From assembly GCF_900215315.1 (NCBI RefSeq), contig NZ_OBEB01000007.1, forward strand, positions 124,001-188,000: a DNA stretch of 64,000 bases. The letters are read 5' to 3'. Origin of the DNA: Arsukibacterium tuosuense (lineage in GTDB: Bacteria; Pseudomonadota; Gammaproteobacteria; Enterobacterales; Alteromonadaceae). Under the pieces are notes generated by a model. That model had not been told where the DNA came from. It was given only the letters and a program-made list of their open reading frames with translations, and made no database searches. Positions 37,365-46,854 of the stretch are shown piece after piece (positions within the stretch are counted from its first letter, which is position 1; each line of letters opens with the position of its first letter). A program made the translations under genes and the position numbers.

Positions 37365-37391
37365 TTAGCACTCTTGCGTAAAGAGTGCTAA
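37365..37391. promoter_or_regulatory. CIRCE element (HrcA operator) before rpoH
   Basis: TTAGCACTC, nine bases (TTGCGTAAA), GAGTGCTAA: both arms and the spacer match the CIRCE consensus exactly. It ends 36 bases before the rpoH start codon. A poor promoter (TTAGCA, 18 bases, TAATAT) coincides with the element, as in HrcA-repressed promoters elsewhere. HrcA itself is not in the window. Confidence 0.9.
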
Positions 37392-37427
37392 TATGATCGC
37401 ATTCGATTGAAACAGGATTGGCAAAAC

Positions 37428-38288
37428 ATGACAATTAAAGCAGATAAAGCAGAATTTATGCCGCTTACCGTCGCTGCCAGCGGCAGTCTTGAGGCATATA
37501 CTCACGCCGTTAGCACCATCCCAATGTTAACTGCTGAACAGGAGCGTAGCCTTGCTGAGCGCTTGCAGCAGGATGGTGATTTAACCGCAGCCCGTCAGCT
37601 GATTATGTCTCACCTGCGTTTTGTTGTGCACATCGCTCGAAGCTATTCCGGTTATGGTTTACCCATCAGTGATTTAGTGCAGGAAGGCAACATTGGTTTG
37701 ATGAAAGCGGTTAAACGCTTCGACCCGACAGTAGGGGTTCGGCTGGTTTCTTTTGCTGTGCACTGGATTAAAGCGGAAATACATGAATATGTGTTAAAAA
37801 ACTGGCGCATTGTTAAAATTGCTACCACTAAAGCACAACGGAAGTTATTTTTTAACCTACGCAAAGCCAAAAAGCATTTGGGGTGGTTTAATCAGGACGA
37901 AGTAAAGCATGTCGCGGAATCACTGGGCGTGGCAGAGCATGAAGTACGGGAAATGGAATCCCGGATGAGTAATTACGATATGCCTTACGATGCGCCAGAC
38001 GAAGATGATGATTCTGCTTTCACGGCACCCGTATATTATTTGCAGGACAAAGCATCTGATCTGGCTGTGCAGGTAGAAGACGAGCAATGGGATAATGCCG
38101 CAGCAGATCGCTTGCAAGCTGCGATGCGCACGCTGGATGACCGGAGTCAGGATATCGTCCGGGCACGCTGGCTGGACAATAACAAGTTAACGTTACAGGA
38201 GCTGGCAGAGCGTTATCAGGTGTCAGCAGAACGAGTGCGTCAGCTTGAAAAGAACGCCATGAAAAAACTGCATTCTGCGCTTAGCTGA
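37428..38288 (+). CDS. rpoH: RNA polymerase sigma factor RpoH (sigma-32)
   Basis: A 286-residue heat-shock sigma factor. The start is ATG 37428 (CAGGAT 15 bases upstream); a TTG seven codons earlier is less likely. Region 2 ([39 protein letters not shown]), the RpoH-box stretch [17 protein letters not shown] (about 130-146) and region 4 ([28 protein letters not shown]) are all present. It directs chaperone and protease genes. The preceding CIRCE suggests additional HrcA control. A strong two-way terminator follows. Confidence 0.97.
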   Translation: MTIKADKAEFMPLTVAASGSLEAYTHAVSTIPMLTAEQERSLAERLQQDGDLTAARQLIMSHLRFVVHIARSYSGYGLPISDLVQEGNIGLMKAVKRFDPTVGVRLVSFAVHWIKAEIHEYVLKNWRIVKIATTKAQRKLFFNLRKAKKHLGWFNQDEVKHVAESLGVAEHEVREMESRMSNYDMPYDAPDEDDDSAFTAPVYYLQDKASDLAVQVEDEQWDNAAADRLQAAMRTLDDRSQDIVRARWLDNNKLTLQELAERYQVSAERVRQLEKNAMKKLHSALS

Positions 38289-38299
38289 TTACTACTCCA

Positions 38300-38343
38300 A
38301 CACCAATAAAAAAACCTGCCGTGGCAGGTTTTTTTATTGGTGT
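38300..38343. terminator. Perfect bidirectional terminator, rpoH / yibQ
   Basis: Two 21-base arms (ACACCAATAAAAAAACCTGCC and its complement) face each other around GT, holding a GC core flanked by A7 and T7. It serves both rpoH (plus) and the deacetylase gene (minus). Confidence 0.93.
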
Positions 38344-38352
38344 CGCCAGATT

Positions 38353-39126
38353 TTATTGTGGTGCCGAAATAGCAGGTGCAGTAAAGCCTGCAGCAACGAC
38401 ATCGTGTTCCTGTGGCAACAACTCAGAGATCCTGACGAGTTCAATCCCATGCTTATTCAACATTGGCAGATTTTTCTTCAGAAATTCATAAGTCTGCGGG
38501 TAGGGGTGGCCAATCGCGATTGCCACCTGGTGCCGTTTGGCTATATGAAGTAGTTGCTGAAACTGGCGCTGCAGCGCCGCCTCAGACAAATCATTGTCGA
38601 GAAAAACATGGCGGCTTAAGCTGGCGACACCATATTGTCGCGCATATAAACGAGCTTTGCTTTGCGGCGTAGTCAGACTGTCAACAAAGAAAAGCTGACG
38701 TTGCCGCAGATACTCCATGGTCCAGGCCATTGGCTGGTCCAGCTCAGTGTATAGACTGCCCATATGGTTGTTGACACCAATAGCATAGGGAATATCGGCT
38801 AGAGCCTGTTGCAACGCATCACGCACTTGCTGACGGCTCATATTACGGGTAAGGGCGCCGGGTCCCAGGCTTTTACGGTTATTTGCTTCCATTGGCATGT
38901 GCAGCATAACGTCTTTCTGCTGTGAAAACGCCAATTGCGCTGATTTTGGACCGTAAGGAGTGTGAGGTAATACTGACAAAGTTAACGGATAGGGTAAGGC
39001 TACCATCTTTAAGTCAGCTTTCTGATAGCCAATATCATCAATAATAATGGCAATACGGGGCTTATCTGCCAGCGCTTTAGCGCTTAGCAACCCAGCCAAT
39101 ACCAGCCCAAAAAAAGTTATACGCAC
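38353..39126 (-). CDS. yibQ: Divergent polysaccharide deacetylase family protein (YibQ)
   Basis: A 257-residue exported protein: signal peptide MRITFFGLVLAGLLSAKALA, then the domain with IAIIIDDIGYQKADL, LPHTPYGP, LHMPMEANN, GVNNHMGSLYTE and AIGHPYPQTYEFL. The conserved Asp and His residues suggest a metal-dependent deacetylase fold in the periplasm, but no activity is established. It follows envC by about 107 bases, as in the gpmI-envC-yibQ order of E. coli. Confidence 0.92.
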   Translation of the reverse strand: MRITFFGLVLAGLLSAKALADKPRIAIIIDDIGYQKADLKMVALPYPLTLSVLPHTPYGPKSAQLAFSQQKDVMLHMPMEANNRKSLGPGALTRNMSRQQVRDALQQALADIPYAIGVNNHMGSLYTELDQPMAWTMEYLRQRQLFFVDSLTTPQSKARLYARQYGVASLSRHVFLDNDLSEAALQRQFQQLLHIAKRHQVAIAIGHPYPQTYEFLKKNLPMLNKHGIELVRISELLPQEHDVVAAGFTAPAISAPQ

Positions 39127-39233
39127 GCGGTTATTATTCCTGTTCGCCCGTTCTGTCTGCCAGCGAGTCTTGGTCAGATCATCCTGCTATTGCCTGTATA
39201 TTGGCGTATGCCAACACGGGTCGCAAGTCATTT

Positions 39234-40397
39234 TTATCCCTTGTTTTTGCTGAGCCACGCCAAGGGGTTAACGGCATCACCTTTTTCTCTTATCTCGAAA
39301 TAAAGGCCGGCGTTGGCCTGACCGCCACTCATGCCAACCAGGGCAATCGTCTCGCCAGCAATAATTTGCTCACCCGGTTGTTTTAAAATATTTTGATTAT
39401 GGCCGTAGAGGCTCATAAAGCCCTCGCCATGGTCCAGCACAATCACCCAGCCATACCCTTTTAACCAGTCAGCGTATATTACTCTGCCATCAGCAATCGC
39501 CTGGACCGGATTACCCTCCGTGCCGCCGATTAAAATTCCACGGGAACGCATGCCGCCCTGACGATTTTCACCAAAGCCCTGTAGCAGAGCACCGTTCAGG
39601 GGCCAGCGCAGCTTGCCTTTATTTGCTGTTAAGCCCAGCAGTTCAAGACTGCGCTCTGCTAACGCCCGCAGCTGGTCGATAGTAGTCTGTAGACTGGATT
39701 CATTCTGGCGCAGGTAACTTAGCTGATTGCCTTGCTCTTTCAGCAACTGCTGTAATTGGCTAACCGCAGTTTGCTGCTCCGCTTTTACCGCCAACAATTG
39801 CTGCTGTTGTTGTTGTTGCTCGGTTAATGTGGTCTGTAGCTGCTGCTGCTGTTCTGCCAGTTGCTTTTTCACCTGTTCTAATTGCAAAACCGTTTTATTT
39901 ATTTCTGCCAGCTGCTTTACCCTGGCCCGGTTAAAGTACTGATAGTAAGTTAGAGCCCGCTCCAGCTTGCCGGCATCCTGCTGGTTTAACAGCATACGGG
40001 TATAATCATGTTGTCCCAGACTGTAAGCACTTTTTAATTGCGCAGCCAACTGAGTTTGTTGTTGTTGCAGCTCTGTTTGCAATTGCAGTTGTTGCTGGTT
40101 AAGTTCCTGACCGCTTTGTTCAATGCGGGCCAGTTGTTGCTCTGTCTGCCGTAATTCGGCTGACGCATTGGCCAGTGCCCGGTCAGATTGTTGCAGTAGT
40201 TGCTCTGCCTTACTGAGTTGCTGTTGTTGTTTTTTTAGCTGACGCTCAGTCGTTTTTATTTGCTGTTGAACCTGTTCAAGCTCCTGCTGCTGCTCAGCCT
40301 GCTGGCGGCCGACTACGGGAGTCGTGCAGATTAAACAACCTATCACCAACAGCCATACTGGCGGCTGGTGTGCTGAAGGGTAAAAGCGTATTTTCAT
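39234..40397 (-). CDS. envC: Murein hydrolase activator EnvC
   Basis: A 387-residue periplasmic protein: signal peptide or anchor (about 14-32), a long Gln-rich coiled coil (about 35-240) that binds FtsX, and a C-terminal LytM domain (about 265-385). The LytM zinc ligands are lost (GILIGGTEG and GLYFEIRE replace the His motifs), as in EnvC, which activates AmiA and AmiB rather than cutting murein itself. It lies 12 bases after gpmI on the same strand. Confidence 0.94.
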   Translation of the reverse strand: MKIRFYPSAHQPPVWLLVIGCLICTTPVVGRQQAEQQQELEQVQQQIKTTERQLKKQQQQLSKAEQLLQQSDRALANASAELRQTEQQLARIEQSGQELNQQQLQLQTELQQQQTQLAAQLKSAYSLGQHDYTRMLLNQQDAGKLERALTYYQYFNRARVKQLAEINKTVLQLEQVKKQLAEQQQQLQTTLTEQQQQQQQLLAVKAEQQTAVSQLQQLLKEQGNQLSYLRQNESSLQTTIDQLRALAERSLELLGLTANKGKLRWPLNGALLQGFGENRQGGMRSRGILIGGTEGNPVQAIADGRVIYADWLKGYGWVIVLDHGEGFMSLYGHNQNILKQPGEQIIAGETIALVGMSGGQANAGLYFEIREKGDAVNPLAWLSKNKG

Positions 40398-40408
40398 CAG
40401 CTGCCGGG

Positions 40409-41959
40409 TTAGCTTTGCTTAAGTTGCATTAGCACTTTACCGGTCATTTCTGCCGGTTTAGGTAATCCTAACAACTGCAGCATTGTCGGTGCGATGTCAC
40501 TTAAAATTCCACCTTCAACCGCCGTAGCGGGGCGACCAACGTAAATTAGGGGCACCGGGCCGCTGGTATGGGCGGTATGCGCCTGACCTGAACTTGGATC
40601 TTGCATCATTTCTGCATTCCCATGATCAGCAGTTATTAAGCATTCACCACCAACCTGTTGCAAGGCTGCAACCACCCGGCCAATACAATGATCTACCGCC
40701 TCCACTGCTTTAATAGCAGCTGTCATAATGCCGGTATGGCCTACCATGTCACCATTGGGGTAATTACAAATAATCACGTCAAAATCGCCGCTATGAATGG
40801 CTGCGACCAGCTTATCGGTGAGTTCAGCTGAACTCATTTCCGGTTGCAAATCGTAGGTTGCCACTGATGGCGAGGGCACTAAAATACGGCTCTCACCGGT
40901 AAACTCTGTCTCGCGGCCACCACTAAAAAAGAAGGTAACATGGGCGTATTTTTCCGTTTCTGAAATACGTAGCTGTGTTTTATCATGTTTAGCCAGCCAC
41001 TCTCCCAGAACATTATTGAGTGGTTCAGGTGGGTAGGCACAAGGCGCGTTAATATCGGCGGCATACTCGGTCAGCATAACAAAGCTGCTGAGTTTCGGTT
41101 GGTGGCCGCGTTCAAAGGCATCAAAGTCCGGCTCGGTAAGCGCGCGGCTGAACTGGCGGGCCCGGTCGGCGCGGAAATTCATAAATATTAATGCATCACC
41201 GTCTGCCATCTGTACAGGCTTACCATCAGCACCTGCTATGGCAGTGGCTTTTACAAACTCATCATTTTCGTCCCGCTGGTAGGCATTGTGCAGTGCGGTG
41301 ATGGCATCAGGAGCCGTAAACGCTGCTTTGCCCTGAGTGAGTAAATCATAAGCTTGCTGCACCCTGTCCCAGCGTTTATCGCGGTCCATTGCGTAGTAGC
41401 GGCCAATAACAGACGCAATCTGGCCACTGCCGCTGCTGGCAAAATGTTGCTGAATTTTCTGGAGTGAGCTTTCGGCGCTACGCGGTGGTGTATCTCTGCC
41501 ATCTAAAAAGGCATGCAGATAAATCGGGCCGGCACCCTGTTGTTCAGCCAGTTTTATCATTGCAAGAATATGTTCTTCATGACTATGGACACCGCCCTCA
41601 GACAGCAAGCCCATAATGTGAACCGCTTTGCCTTTGTTTTTAGCAGTGGTTACTGCATCAACCAGCACCGGGTTTTGAAAGAAATCACCCTCTTTAATGG
41701 CCTTAGTAATTCGGGTGAAATCCTGGTAAACCACACGTCCGGAGCCCAGATTGACATGGCCAACCTCTGAATTGCCCATCTGACCATCTGGCAGGCCAAC
41801 ATCCAGACCTGAGCCTGAGATCAGACTGTGCGGATAATCCTGCCACAATTTATCCATTACTGGTGTACTGGCCTGGGCGATCGCGTTATCAGTGGTTTGT
41901 TCGCGGTATCCCCAGCCATCTAGAATTAATAATACAAGGGGCTTTTTGGGATGACTCAT
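40409..41959 (-). CDS. gpmI: 2,3-bisphosphoglycerate-independent phosphoglycerate mutase
   Basis: A 516-residue Mn-dependent enzyme interconverting 3- and 2-phosphoglycerate. [13 protein letters not shown] (first metal Asp), [14 protein letters not shown] with the phosphorylated serine (about 63), [25 protein letters not shown] and [11 protein letters not shown] are all visible. It starts the gpmI-envC-yibQ unit and diverges from yibN. Confidence 0.97.
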   Translation of the reverse strand: MSHPKKPLVLLILDGWGYREQTTDNAIAQASTPVMDKLWQDYPHSLISGSGLDVGLPDGQMGNSEVGHVNLGSGRVVYQDFTRITKAIKEGDFFQNPVLVDAVTTAKNKGKAVHIMGLLSEGGVHSHEEHILAMIKLAEQQGAGPIYLHAFLDGRDTPPRSAESSLQKIQQHFASSGSGQIASVIGRYYAMDRDKRWDRVQQAYDLLTQGKAAFTAPDAITALHNAYQRDENDEFVKATAIAGADGKPVQMADGDALIFMNFRADRARQFSRALTEPDFDAFERGHQPKLSSFVMLTEYAADINAPCAYPPEPLNNVLGEWLAKHDKTQLRISETEKYAHVTFFFSGGRETEFTGESRILVPSPSVATYDLQPEMSSAELTDKLVAAIHSGDFDVIICNYPNGDMVGHTGIMTAAIKAVEAVDHCIGRVVAALQQVGGECLITADHGNAEMMQDPSSGQAHTAHTSGPVPLIYVGRPATAVEGGILSDIAPTMLQLLGLPKPAEMTGKVLMQLKQS

Positions 41960-42122
41960 GCTGACTCCGATTTTGATTTAGCTGAACATTTAAGCAAGGC
42001 TAGTATCTTACCGCTTTTTCTAACTTTCTCCAGTCCGGATTGGCCGTTTTAGGGCTGCTTTCTTAGAACAAAATCGTTATACTCAGGCCACTTTAATTGG
42101 TTCAGAGTAAGAATGTAACACT

Positions 42123-42557
42123 ATGGCGCAGTTTATCGAGTTTGTGACTAATCATCCTTTGCTGAGTTTAGCCTGGGTTGTTATTTTTTTATTGATAGTG
42201 GGTGGATGGCTGAAAGCCCGCTTCTCGGCTATCCGGCAGGTGTCACCAACCGAGCTGACCATGCTGGTGAATCGTCAGGATGGGGTAATAGTTGATATCC
42301 GTAATGAAGATGATTTCAAGAAAGGTCACATAACTGGAGCCCGGCAGCTTGCAGCCAGCCAAATTACTGAGCAAAAACTGGCTGGGCTTGAAAAACAGAA
42401 AGATGCTCCCATTATTGTGGTATGCCAGGCAGGCATGACTGCACAGAAGAGTGCCGCTGCGCTGGCGAAACAAGGTTTTACCAACGTCTCTGTATTACAA
42501 GGCGGCATGGGAGCCTGGTCCAGCGCCAGCCTGCCAGTTGTTAAAGCAAAGAGGTAA
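42123..42557 (+). CDS. yibN: Membrane-anchored rhodanese (YibN)
   Basis: A 144-residue protein: one N-terminal helix (LSLAWVVIFLLIVGGWL), then a rhodanese domain with IVDIRNEDDFKKGHITGA, the active-site cysteine in VVCQAGMTAQKSAA and VLQGGMGAWSSA. The E. coli homologue lies at the same place before grxC and secB. Its sulfur substrate is not known. Confidence 0.93.
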   Translation: MAQFIEFVTNHPLLSLAWVVIFLLIVGGWLKARFSAIRQVSPTELTMLVNRQDGVIVDIRNEDDFKKGHITGARQLAASQITEQKLAGLEKQKDAPIIVVCQAGMTAQKSAAALAKQGFTNVSVLQGGMGAWSSASLPVVKAKR

Positions 42558-42559
42558 GC

Positions 42560-42817
42560 ATGGCAGAAGTAATTATGTACACCAAGGCATATTGTCCATA
42601 TTGTGTTCGCGCCAAGGCGTTACTTGATCAAAAACAGGTTGCCTATCAGGAAGTAAAAATAGATGAGCAGCCAGAGCGCCGTGCCGAAATGATTGAAAAA
42701 GCCAACGGTCGCTCAACGGTGCCGCAAATTTTTATCGGTACAACACACATTGGTGGATGCGATGAGATGTTTGCGCTAAATGCTGCTGACAAGCTCGATC
42801 CACTGTTAACTGCATAA
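42560..42817 (+). CDS. grxC: Glutaredoxin 3
   Basis: An 85-residue glutaredoxin with the CPYC active site (YTKAYCPYCVRAKALL) and the glutathione-binding TVPQIFIG and GGCDEMFAL stretches. It reduces protein disulfides and glutathione mixed disulfides. It begins three bases after yibN. Confidence 0.95.
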   Translation: MAEVIMYTKAYCPYCVRAKALLDQKQVAYQEVKIDEQPERRAEMIEKANGRSTVPQIFIGTTHIGGCDEMFALNAADKLDPLLTA

Positions 42818-42836
42818 CTTAAACTAGGAATTATTC

Positions 42837-43331
42837 ATGGCCGAACAACAGGCAAATGGTGTTGCAAACGAGCAACAGGCACAGGGTTTACAATTTGCTA
42901 TCCAGCGTATTTTTGTAAAAGATATTTCTTTTGAAGCGCCAAACGCGCCGGCAATTTTTCGCAAAGAGTGGAAACCAGAAGTAAAACTGGATTTAGATAC
43001 CCGCAGCGAAAAAGTGGAAGACGGTGTATATCAGGTAACATTGTCACTGACCGTAACGACTATGGTGGGTGAGGAAACCGCTTTCCTGTGTGAAGTACAA
43101 CAAGCCGGTATTTTCTCTATTGGTGAGCTGGAAGAGAGCCAGCTGGCGCATATGCTTGCAGCGTTCTGCCCTAACATCTTGTTCCCTTATGCCCGGGAAG
43201 CGGTATCAAGTCTGGTTAATCGTGGTACCTTCCCGCAGCTGAATCTGGCACCGGTAAATTTTGATGCGTTATTTGCACAGTATCTGCAAAAGCGTCAAGC
43301 CGAAGGCCAGGACGTTAAAGCTGACGCTTAA
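42837..43331 (+). CDS. secB: Protein export chaperone SecB
   Basis: A 164-residue acidic chaperone holding preproteins unfolded for Sec[51 protein letters not shown] [15 protein letters not shown], and [20 protein letters not shown] are the typical family blocks. Between grxC and gpsA as in E. coli. Confidence 0.97.
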   Translation: MAEQQANGVANEQQAQGLQFAIQRIFVKDISFEAPNAPAIFRKEWKPEVKLDLDTRSEKVEDGVYQVTLSLTVTTMVGEETAFLCEVQQAGIFSIGELEESQLAHMLAAFCPNILFPYAREAVSSLVNRGTFPQLNLAPVNFDALFAQYLQKRQAEGQDVKADA

Positions 43332-43335
43332 GCTG

Positions 43336-44343
43336 ATGGATAGCGCAGCAATTGCGGTATTGGGGGCGGGGTCTTACGGAACCGCCCTTGCTATTTGTCT
43401 GGCTCGAAATGGCAACCCGATAACACTCTGGGGACGCAGTGGTTCCGACATTGCGCAGATGCAGCAGCAGCGCTGCAATCACAAATATCTGCCTGATATC
43501 AGGTTGCCTGATAGTTTAACGGTCAGTGCTGATCTACAGGCAGTGGTGCAAAGCAGTCGCGACATATTAGTTGTAGTGCCGAGTCATGCTTTTGCCGATA
43601 CCTTAAAACAAATAAAACCATTATTACCTGCAAATGCCAGAGTTGCCTGGGCAACCAAGGGGCTGGAGCCGGAGACGGGCCGCTTGTTACAAGATGTCGC
43701 TCGCGAAATTCTCGGCGAAAAGGTGGCACTTGCCGTGTTGTCAGGTCCTACTTTTGCCAAAGAAATGGCAGCCGGGATGCCAACAGCAATAACATTGTCA
43801 TCTGTTGACCAGGATTTTATTAACCGGCTTTCAGACTTACTCCACTGCGCTAAAAGCTTCCGGGTTTATACTAACCCCGACTTTATTGGTGTGCAGTTGG
43901 GTGGCGCCGTTAAAAATGTTATTGCTATTGGTGCCGGCATGGCAGACGGAATAGGCTTTGGTGCAAATGCCAGAACAGCGCTGATTACCCGTGGATTAGC
44001 AGAAATGAGCCGTTTAGGATGCGCCCTCGGTGCCCAGAAGGAAACGTTTATGGGGATGGCCGGGCTGGGTGATTTAGTACTGACATGCACCGATAATCAG
44101 TCACGTAACCGCCGTTTTGGTTTGTTGTTAGGTCAGGGCAAGTCAGTCGACGATGCGATGGCAACAATAGGCCAGGTGGTTGAAGGGTATAGAAACGCCA
44201 AAGAAGTATTTAACCTGGCTCAGCGGGTAGGTATTGAAATGCCAATTTCAGAGCAGATTTATCAGGTTTTATACCAGGACAAAGACGTTAAGCTAGCTGC
44301 TGTCGATTTGCTTGGTCGCGAGAAACGCGACGAAGTTAACTAG
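43336..44343 (+). CDS. gpsA: Glycerol-3-phosphate dehydrogenase [NAD(P)+]
   Basis: A 335-residue enzyme making sn-glycerol-3-phosphate from dihydroxyacetone phosphate for phospholipid synthesis. The start is ATG 43336, four bases after the secB stop; a longer in-frame opening inside secB is not used. NAD loop [10 protein letters not shown] (about 8-17), [17 protein letters not shown], the catalytic Lys in [14 protein letters not shown], and [20 protein letters not shown] are present. Confidence 0.96.
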   Translation: MDSAAIAVLGAGSYGTALAICLARNGNPITLWGRSGSDIAQMQQQRCNHKYLPDIRLPDSLTVSADLQAVVQSSRDILVVVPSHAFADTLKQIKPLLPANARVAWATKGLEPETGRLLQDVAREILGEKVALAVLSGPTFAKEMAAGMPTAITLSSVDQDFINRLSDLLHCAKSFRVYTNPDFIGVQLGGAVKNVIAIGAGMADGIGFGANARTALITRGLAEMSRLGCALGAQKETFMGMAGLGDLVLTCTDNQSRNRRFGLLLGQGKSVDDAMATIGQVVEGYRNAKEVFNLAQRVGIEMPISEQIYQVLYQDKDVKLAAVDLLGREKRDEVN

Positions 44344-44346
44344 ACG

Positions 44347-46263
44347 TTAACTAGCTGCCTTTTTGATTAATTTATTCTCTTTTGCCAACAGTGCCGGTAT
44401 CTCACTGGCTGGCAATGCCTTACTGAATAAATTGCCCTGCAATTTATCACAGCCCATTACATGTAACAGGTAGGCTTGCATTTCATTGTCAATGCCGCTT
44501 GCTGTCACTTCCAGCCGCAAATAACCTGCCAGCCGGATTAAACTGGCAGTAATATTACGTTGTTGTTCTTTTTGCTCCATCTGATTGATAAGACTACGGG
44601 CAATTTTAACGCCATCTAATGGCAACTGACGTAAAGTGGTAAGCGAAGAGATACCATCACCAAAGTTATCCAATACCAATTGAAAACCCAAATCGCTCAG
44701 CGCGGTCAACCGGCTATGCAGATTGACGTTCGGTTGTTGAAAAATTCTTTCGTCCAGCTCCAGGGTGAAGTGATCGGCTGGTAGTTTTTGCTCCTGTAAA
44801 CAGCTACTGAGATATTCAACAAAATCAGCCTGCTGAAAGTGTTGTGCTGAGATATTCAGGGCAATCCGGCCACGAAGTTGATTTGTTTCCAGCCAGAGTT
44901 TTATTTGCTGACAGCTTTGCCGGAACACTAAACGGTCCAGCGTGACAATCATGCCGCTTTGTTCTGCCAGTGCCAGAAAGCTCTGTGGCTGCATAATTCC
45001 ACGTTTCGGGTTATGCCAACGAAGCAGTGCCTCGTAGCCAACTACCCGGTTGCTGCTGATACTCAACTGAGGCTGGTAATAAACAATAAAATCGTCCTGA
45101 TGCAGGCTTTTGCTAAGTTCAGTTTGCAGCGCCAGATATTCGGTAGCGTGTTGTTGTAATCTGCTGTCTGCAAAGCAAAATTGACTGGTACCGCTGCGGG
45201 CAGCGTTCAGAACAGCCCGTTCAGCACTGTGCATAATGGCATTGGCATCTGCGCCATCTTCGGGAAACCGGCTGATGCCTACACTGGCAGACACCTGATG
45301 AGGCTTACTGATAATATTAAACTGATTTATTTGCAGTAGTATCTGGTGTGCCAGCTGATTCAAGGGCAATTCGACAGGTGACGTGCACAGATGAGGCGCC
45401 ACTAATATTGCGAAGCTGTCGCTACTGTAGCGACCAACGGTGAATTGTGGTGCAATAATCTGGCGTAAGCCTTGTGCTGCTTCAGCAATTCGTTTCGCGC
45501 TGCTCTGGTCGGTGGCAGAGTGTTCAGCACCCAGCAGCTGGTTAAACTTTACCAGTAACAAAGCGGTAACAGGGTAGAGGTTGGTGCAGCAGGCAATATT
45601 GCTGGCGAGTTGCTCCTCCAGCATAATCCTGTTTGGCAGGTTGGTCAGCGGATCTCGGGTCAGGTTGTTCAGTTGCTGTTGATCGGCTCTTTTACGTTCC
45701 GTTATATCCTGGGCGACCAACAAATATCGGGCTGCAGGCCATGCAGTATTATTGCTTTGGGTAATAGTAAGGCTTACCGCAAGTAAATCATTTTTCAGCT
45801 GCCACCACACTTCTCCCTGCCAGCTCCGCTGTTGTTGCAATACCTGTTGGATATCCTGCCAGGCAGTTTGTTTGGCAGCAGGATCAAAATACATACAGTG
45901 ACAGAGGTTTTGATCCTGAGTAAGTTGCTCCAGCACATTACTGGCTATTAACAGTTGACAGTCTTGATCGAGCACAGCAACTAATGCACTGGTATCCGTG
46001 AGCAGTTGGCGCAATACTTTTTGTTGGGATTTTTGATAGGCTCGTTGTTGTTGAATACGCCACCAACCTGCAACGCCAGCAACGACCAGTCCCGCGGTAA
46101 ACGTCAGAAGTATAATGGTAACCGGGGTAGCTGAAAGCCCATCAGCAATACTTGCCTGGACCGAAAAGGCCGGCAACAGGGCGAAAAAACACAGCCAACC
46201 TGACAGTGGCATAACAAAAACGTCCTTGTAGTATACAAAATACCGCTTAAATATAGCCGTCAT
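44347..46263 (-). CDS. PAS-GGDEF-EAL protein with degenerate catalytic motifs
   Basis: A 638-residue membrane protein: hydrophobic segments at about 20-37 and 48-68, a PAS-like domain (about 85-190), a GGDEF domain (about 195-370) and an EAL domain (about 375-625). The GGDEF motif reads SSDSF (280-284), so it cannot be a normal cyclase. In the EAL domain E411 (YEALLRW), N470 and K553 remain, but the DDFG pair is D532-N533, the Asp of KIDR is Ala555, and the AEGVE motif is ASGID (588-592). Loss of several metal-binding acids suggests no phosphodiesterase activity either. It may be a c-di-GMP binder or a protein-binding regulator. It converges on gpsA with three bases between the stops. Confidence 0.9.
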   Translation of the reverse strand: MTAIFKRYFVYYKDVFVMPLSGWLCFFALLPAFSVQASIADGLSATPVTIILLTFTAGLVVAGVAGWWRIQQQRAYQKSQQKVLRQLLTDTSALVAVLDQDCQLLIASNVLEQLTQDQNLCHCMYFDPAAKQTAWQDIQQVLQQQRSWQGEVWWQLKNDLLAVSLTITQSNNTAWPAARYLLVAQDITERKRADQQQLNNLTRDPLTNLPNRIMLEEQLASNIACCTNLYPVTALLLVKFNQLLGAEHSATDQSSAKRIAEAAQGLRQIIAPQFTVGRYSSDSFAILVAPHLCTSPVELPLNQLAHQILLQINQFNIISKPHQVSASVGISRFPEDGADANAIMHSAERAVLNAARSGTSQFCFADSRLQQHATEYLALQTELSKSLHQDDFIVYYQPQLSISSNRVVGYEALLRWHNPKRGIMQPQSFLALAEQSGMIVTLDRLVFRQSCQQIKLWLETNQLRGRIALNISAQHFQQADFVEYLSSCLQEQKLPADHFTLELDERIFQQPNVNLHSRLTALSDLGFQLVLDNFGDGISSLTTLRQLPLDGVKIARSLINQMEQKEQQRNITASLIRLAGYLRLEVTASGIDNEMQAYLLHVMGCDKLQGNLFSKALPASEIPALLAKENKLIKKAAS

Positions 46264-46380
46264 ACCCGCCTTTAAGCAAATTAAATGACGATATTTTCGC
46301 CGGCTACTGCCAATTAACGCCTTTAAATAAGCTAAGACAGGGTGTAAATTAAAGCCCTTATCAATTTAGCAGCGGACTTT

Positions 46381-46845
46381 ATGTTCCATATCGCCTTGTT
46401 TGAACCCAGAATAGCACCTAATACCGGAAATATTATCCGTTTAGCCGCCAATACCGGGTGCCGATTACATATTATCGAGCCGATGGGTTTTGATTTTGAA
46501 GAGAAGAAATTACGCCGGGCCGGGCTGGATTATCATGATCTGGCCAATGTCAGTCGCTATACTGACTACCAGACATTTGCCGCAGCGATGGCCGGCAAAC
46601 GGATCTTGGCTTTAACTACCAAGGGCAGTCAGCCTTATCAGCAACAACAGTTCCGGGCTGATGACATTCTGTTATTTGGATCTGAAACATCGGGCTTACC
46701 TGATTCAGTGCGCGATACGATTCCTGCAGGCCAACGGATAAGGGTGCCAATGCAACCTGGTGCCCGCAGTCTGAACCTGGCGAATACGGTAGCGATTGTC
46801 TGTTATGAAGCCTGGCGCCAGCATGATTTTGCTGGCGGAATTTAG
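46381..46845 (+). CDS. trmL: tRNA (cytidine(34)-2'-O)-methyltransferase
   Basis: A 154-residue SPOUT methyltransferase acting on position 34 of tRNA-Leu isoacceptors. [19 protein letters not shown], the [12 protein letters not shown] stretch, [11 protein letters not shown] and the knot [20 protein letters not shown] are all typical. Length equals E. coli TrmL (157). It converges on the PldB-type gene. Confidence 0.96.
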   Translation: MFHIALFEPRIAPNTGNIIRLAANTGCRLHIIEPMGFDFEEKKLRRAGLDYHDLANVSRYTDYQTFAAAMAGKRILALTTKGSQPYQQQQFRADDILLFGSETSGLPDSVRDTIPAGQRIRVPMQPGARSLNLANTVAIVCYEAWRQHDFAGGI

Positions 46846-46854
46846 TGCTTAACG

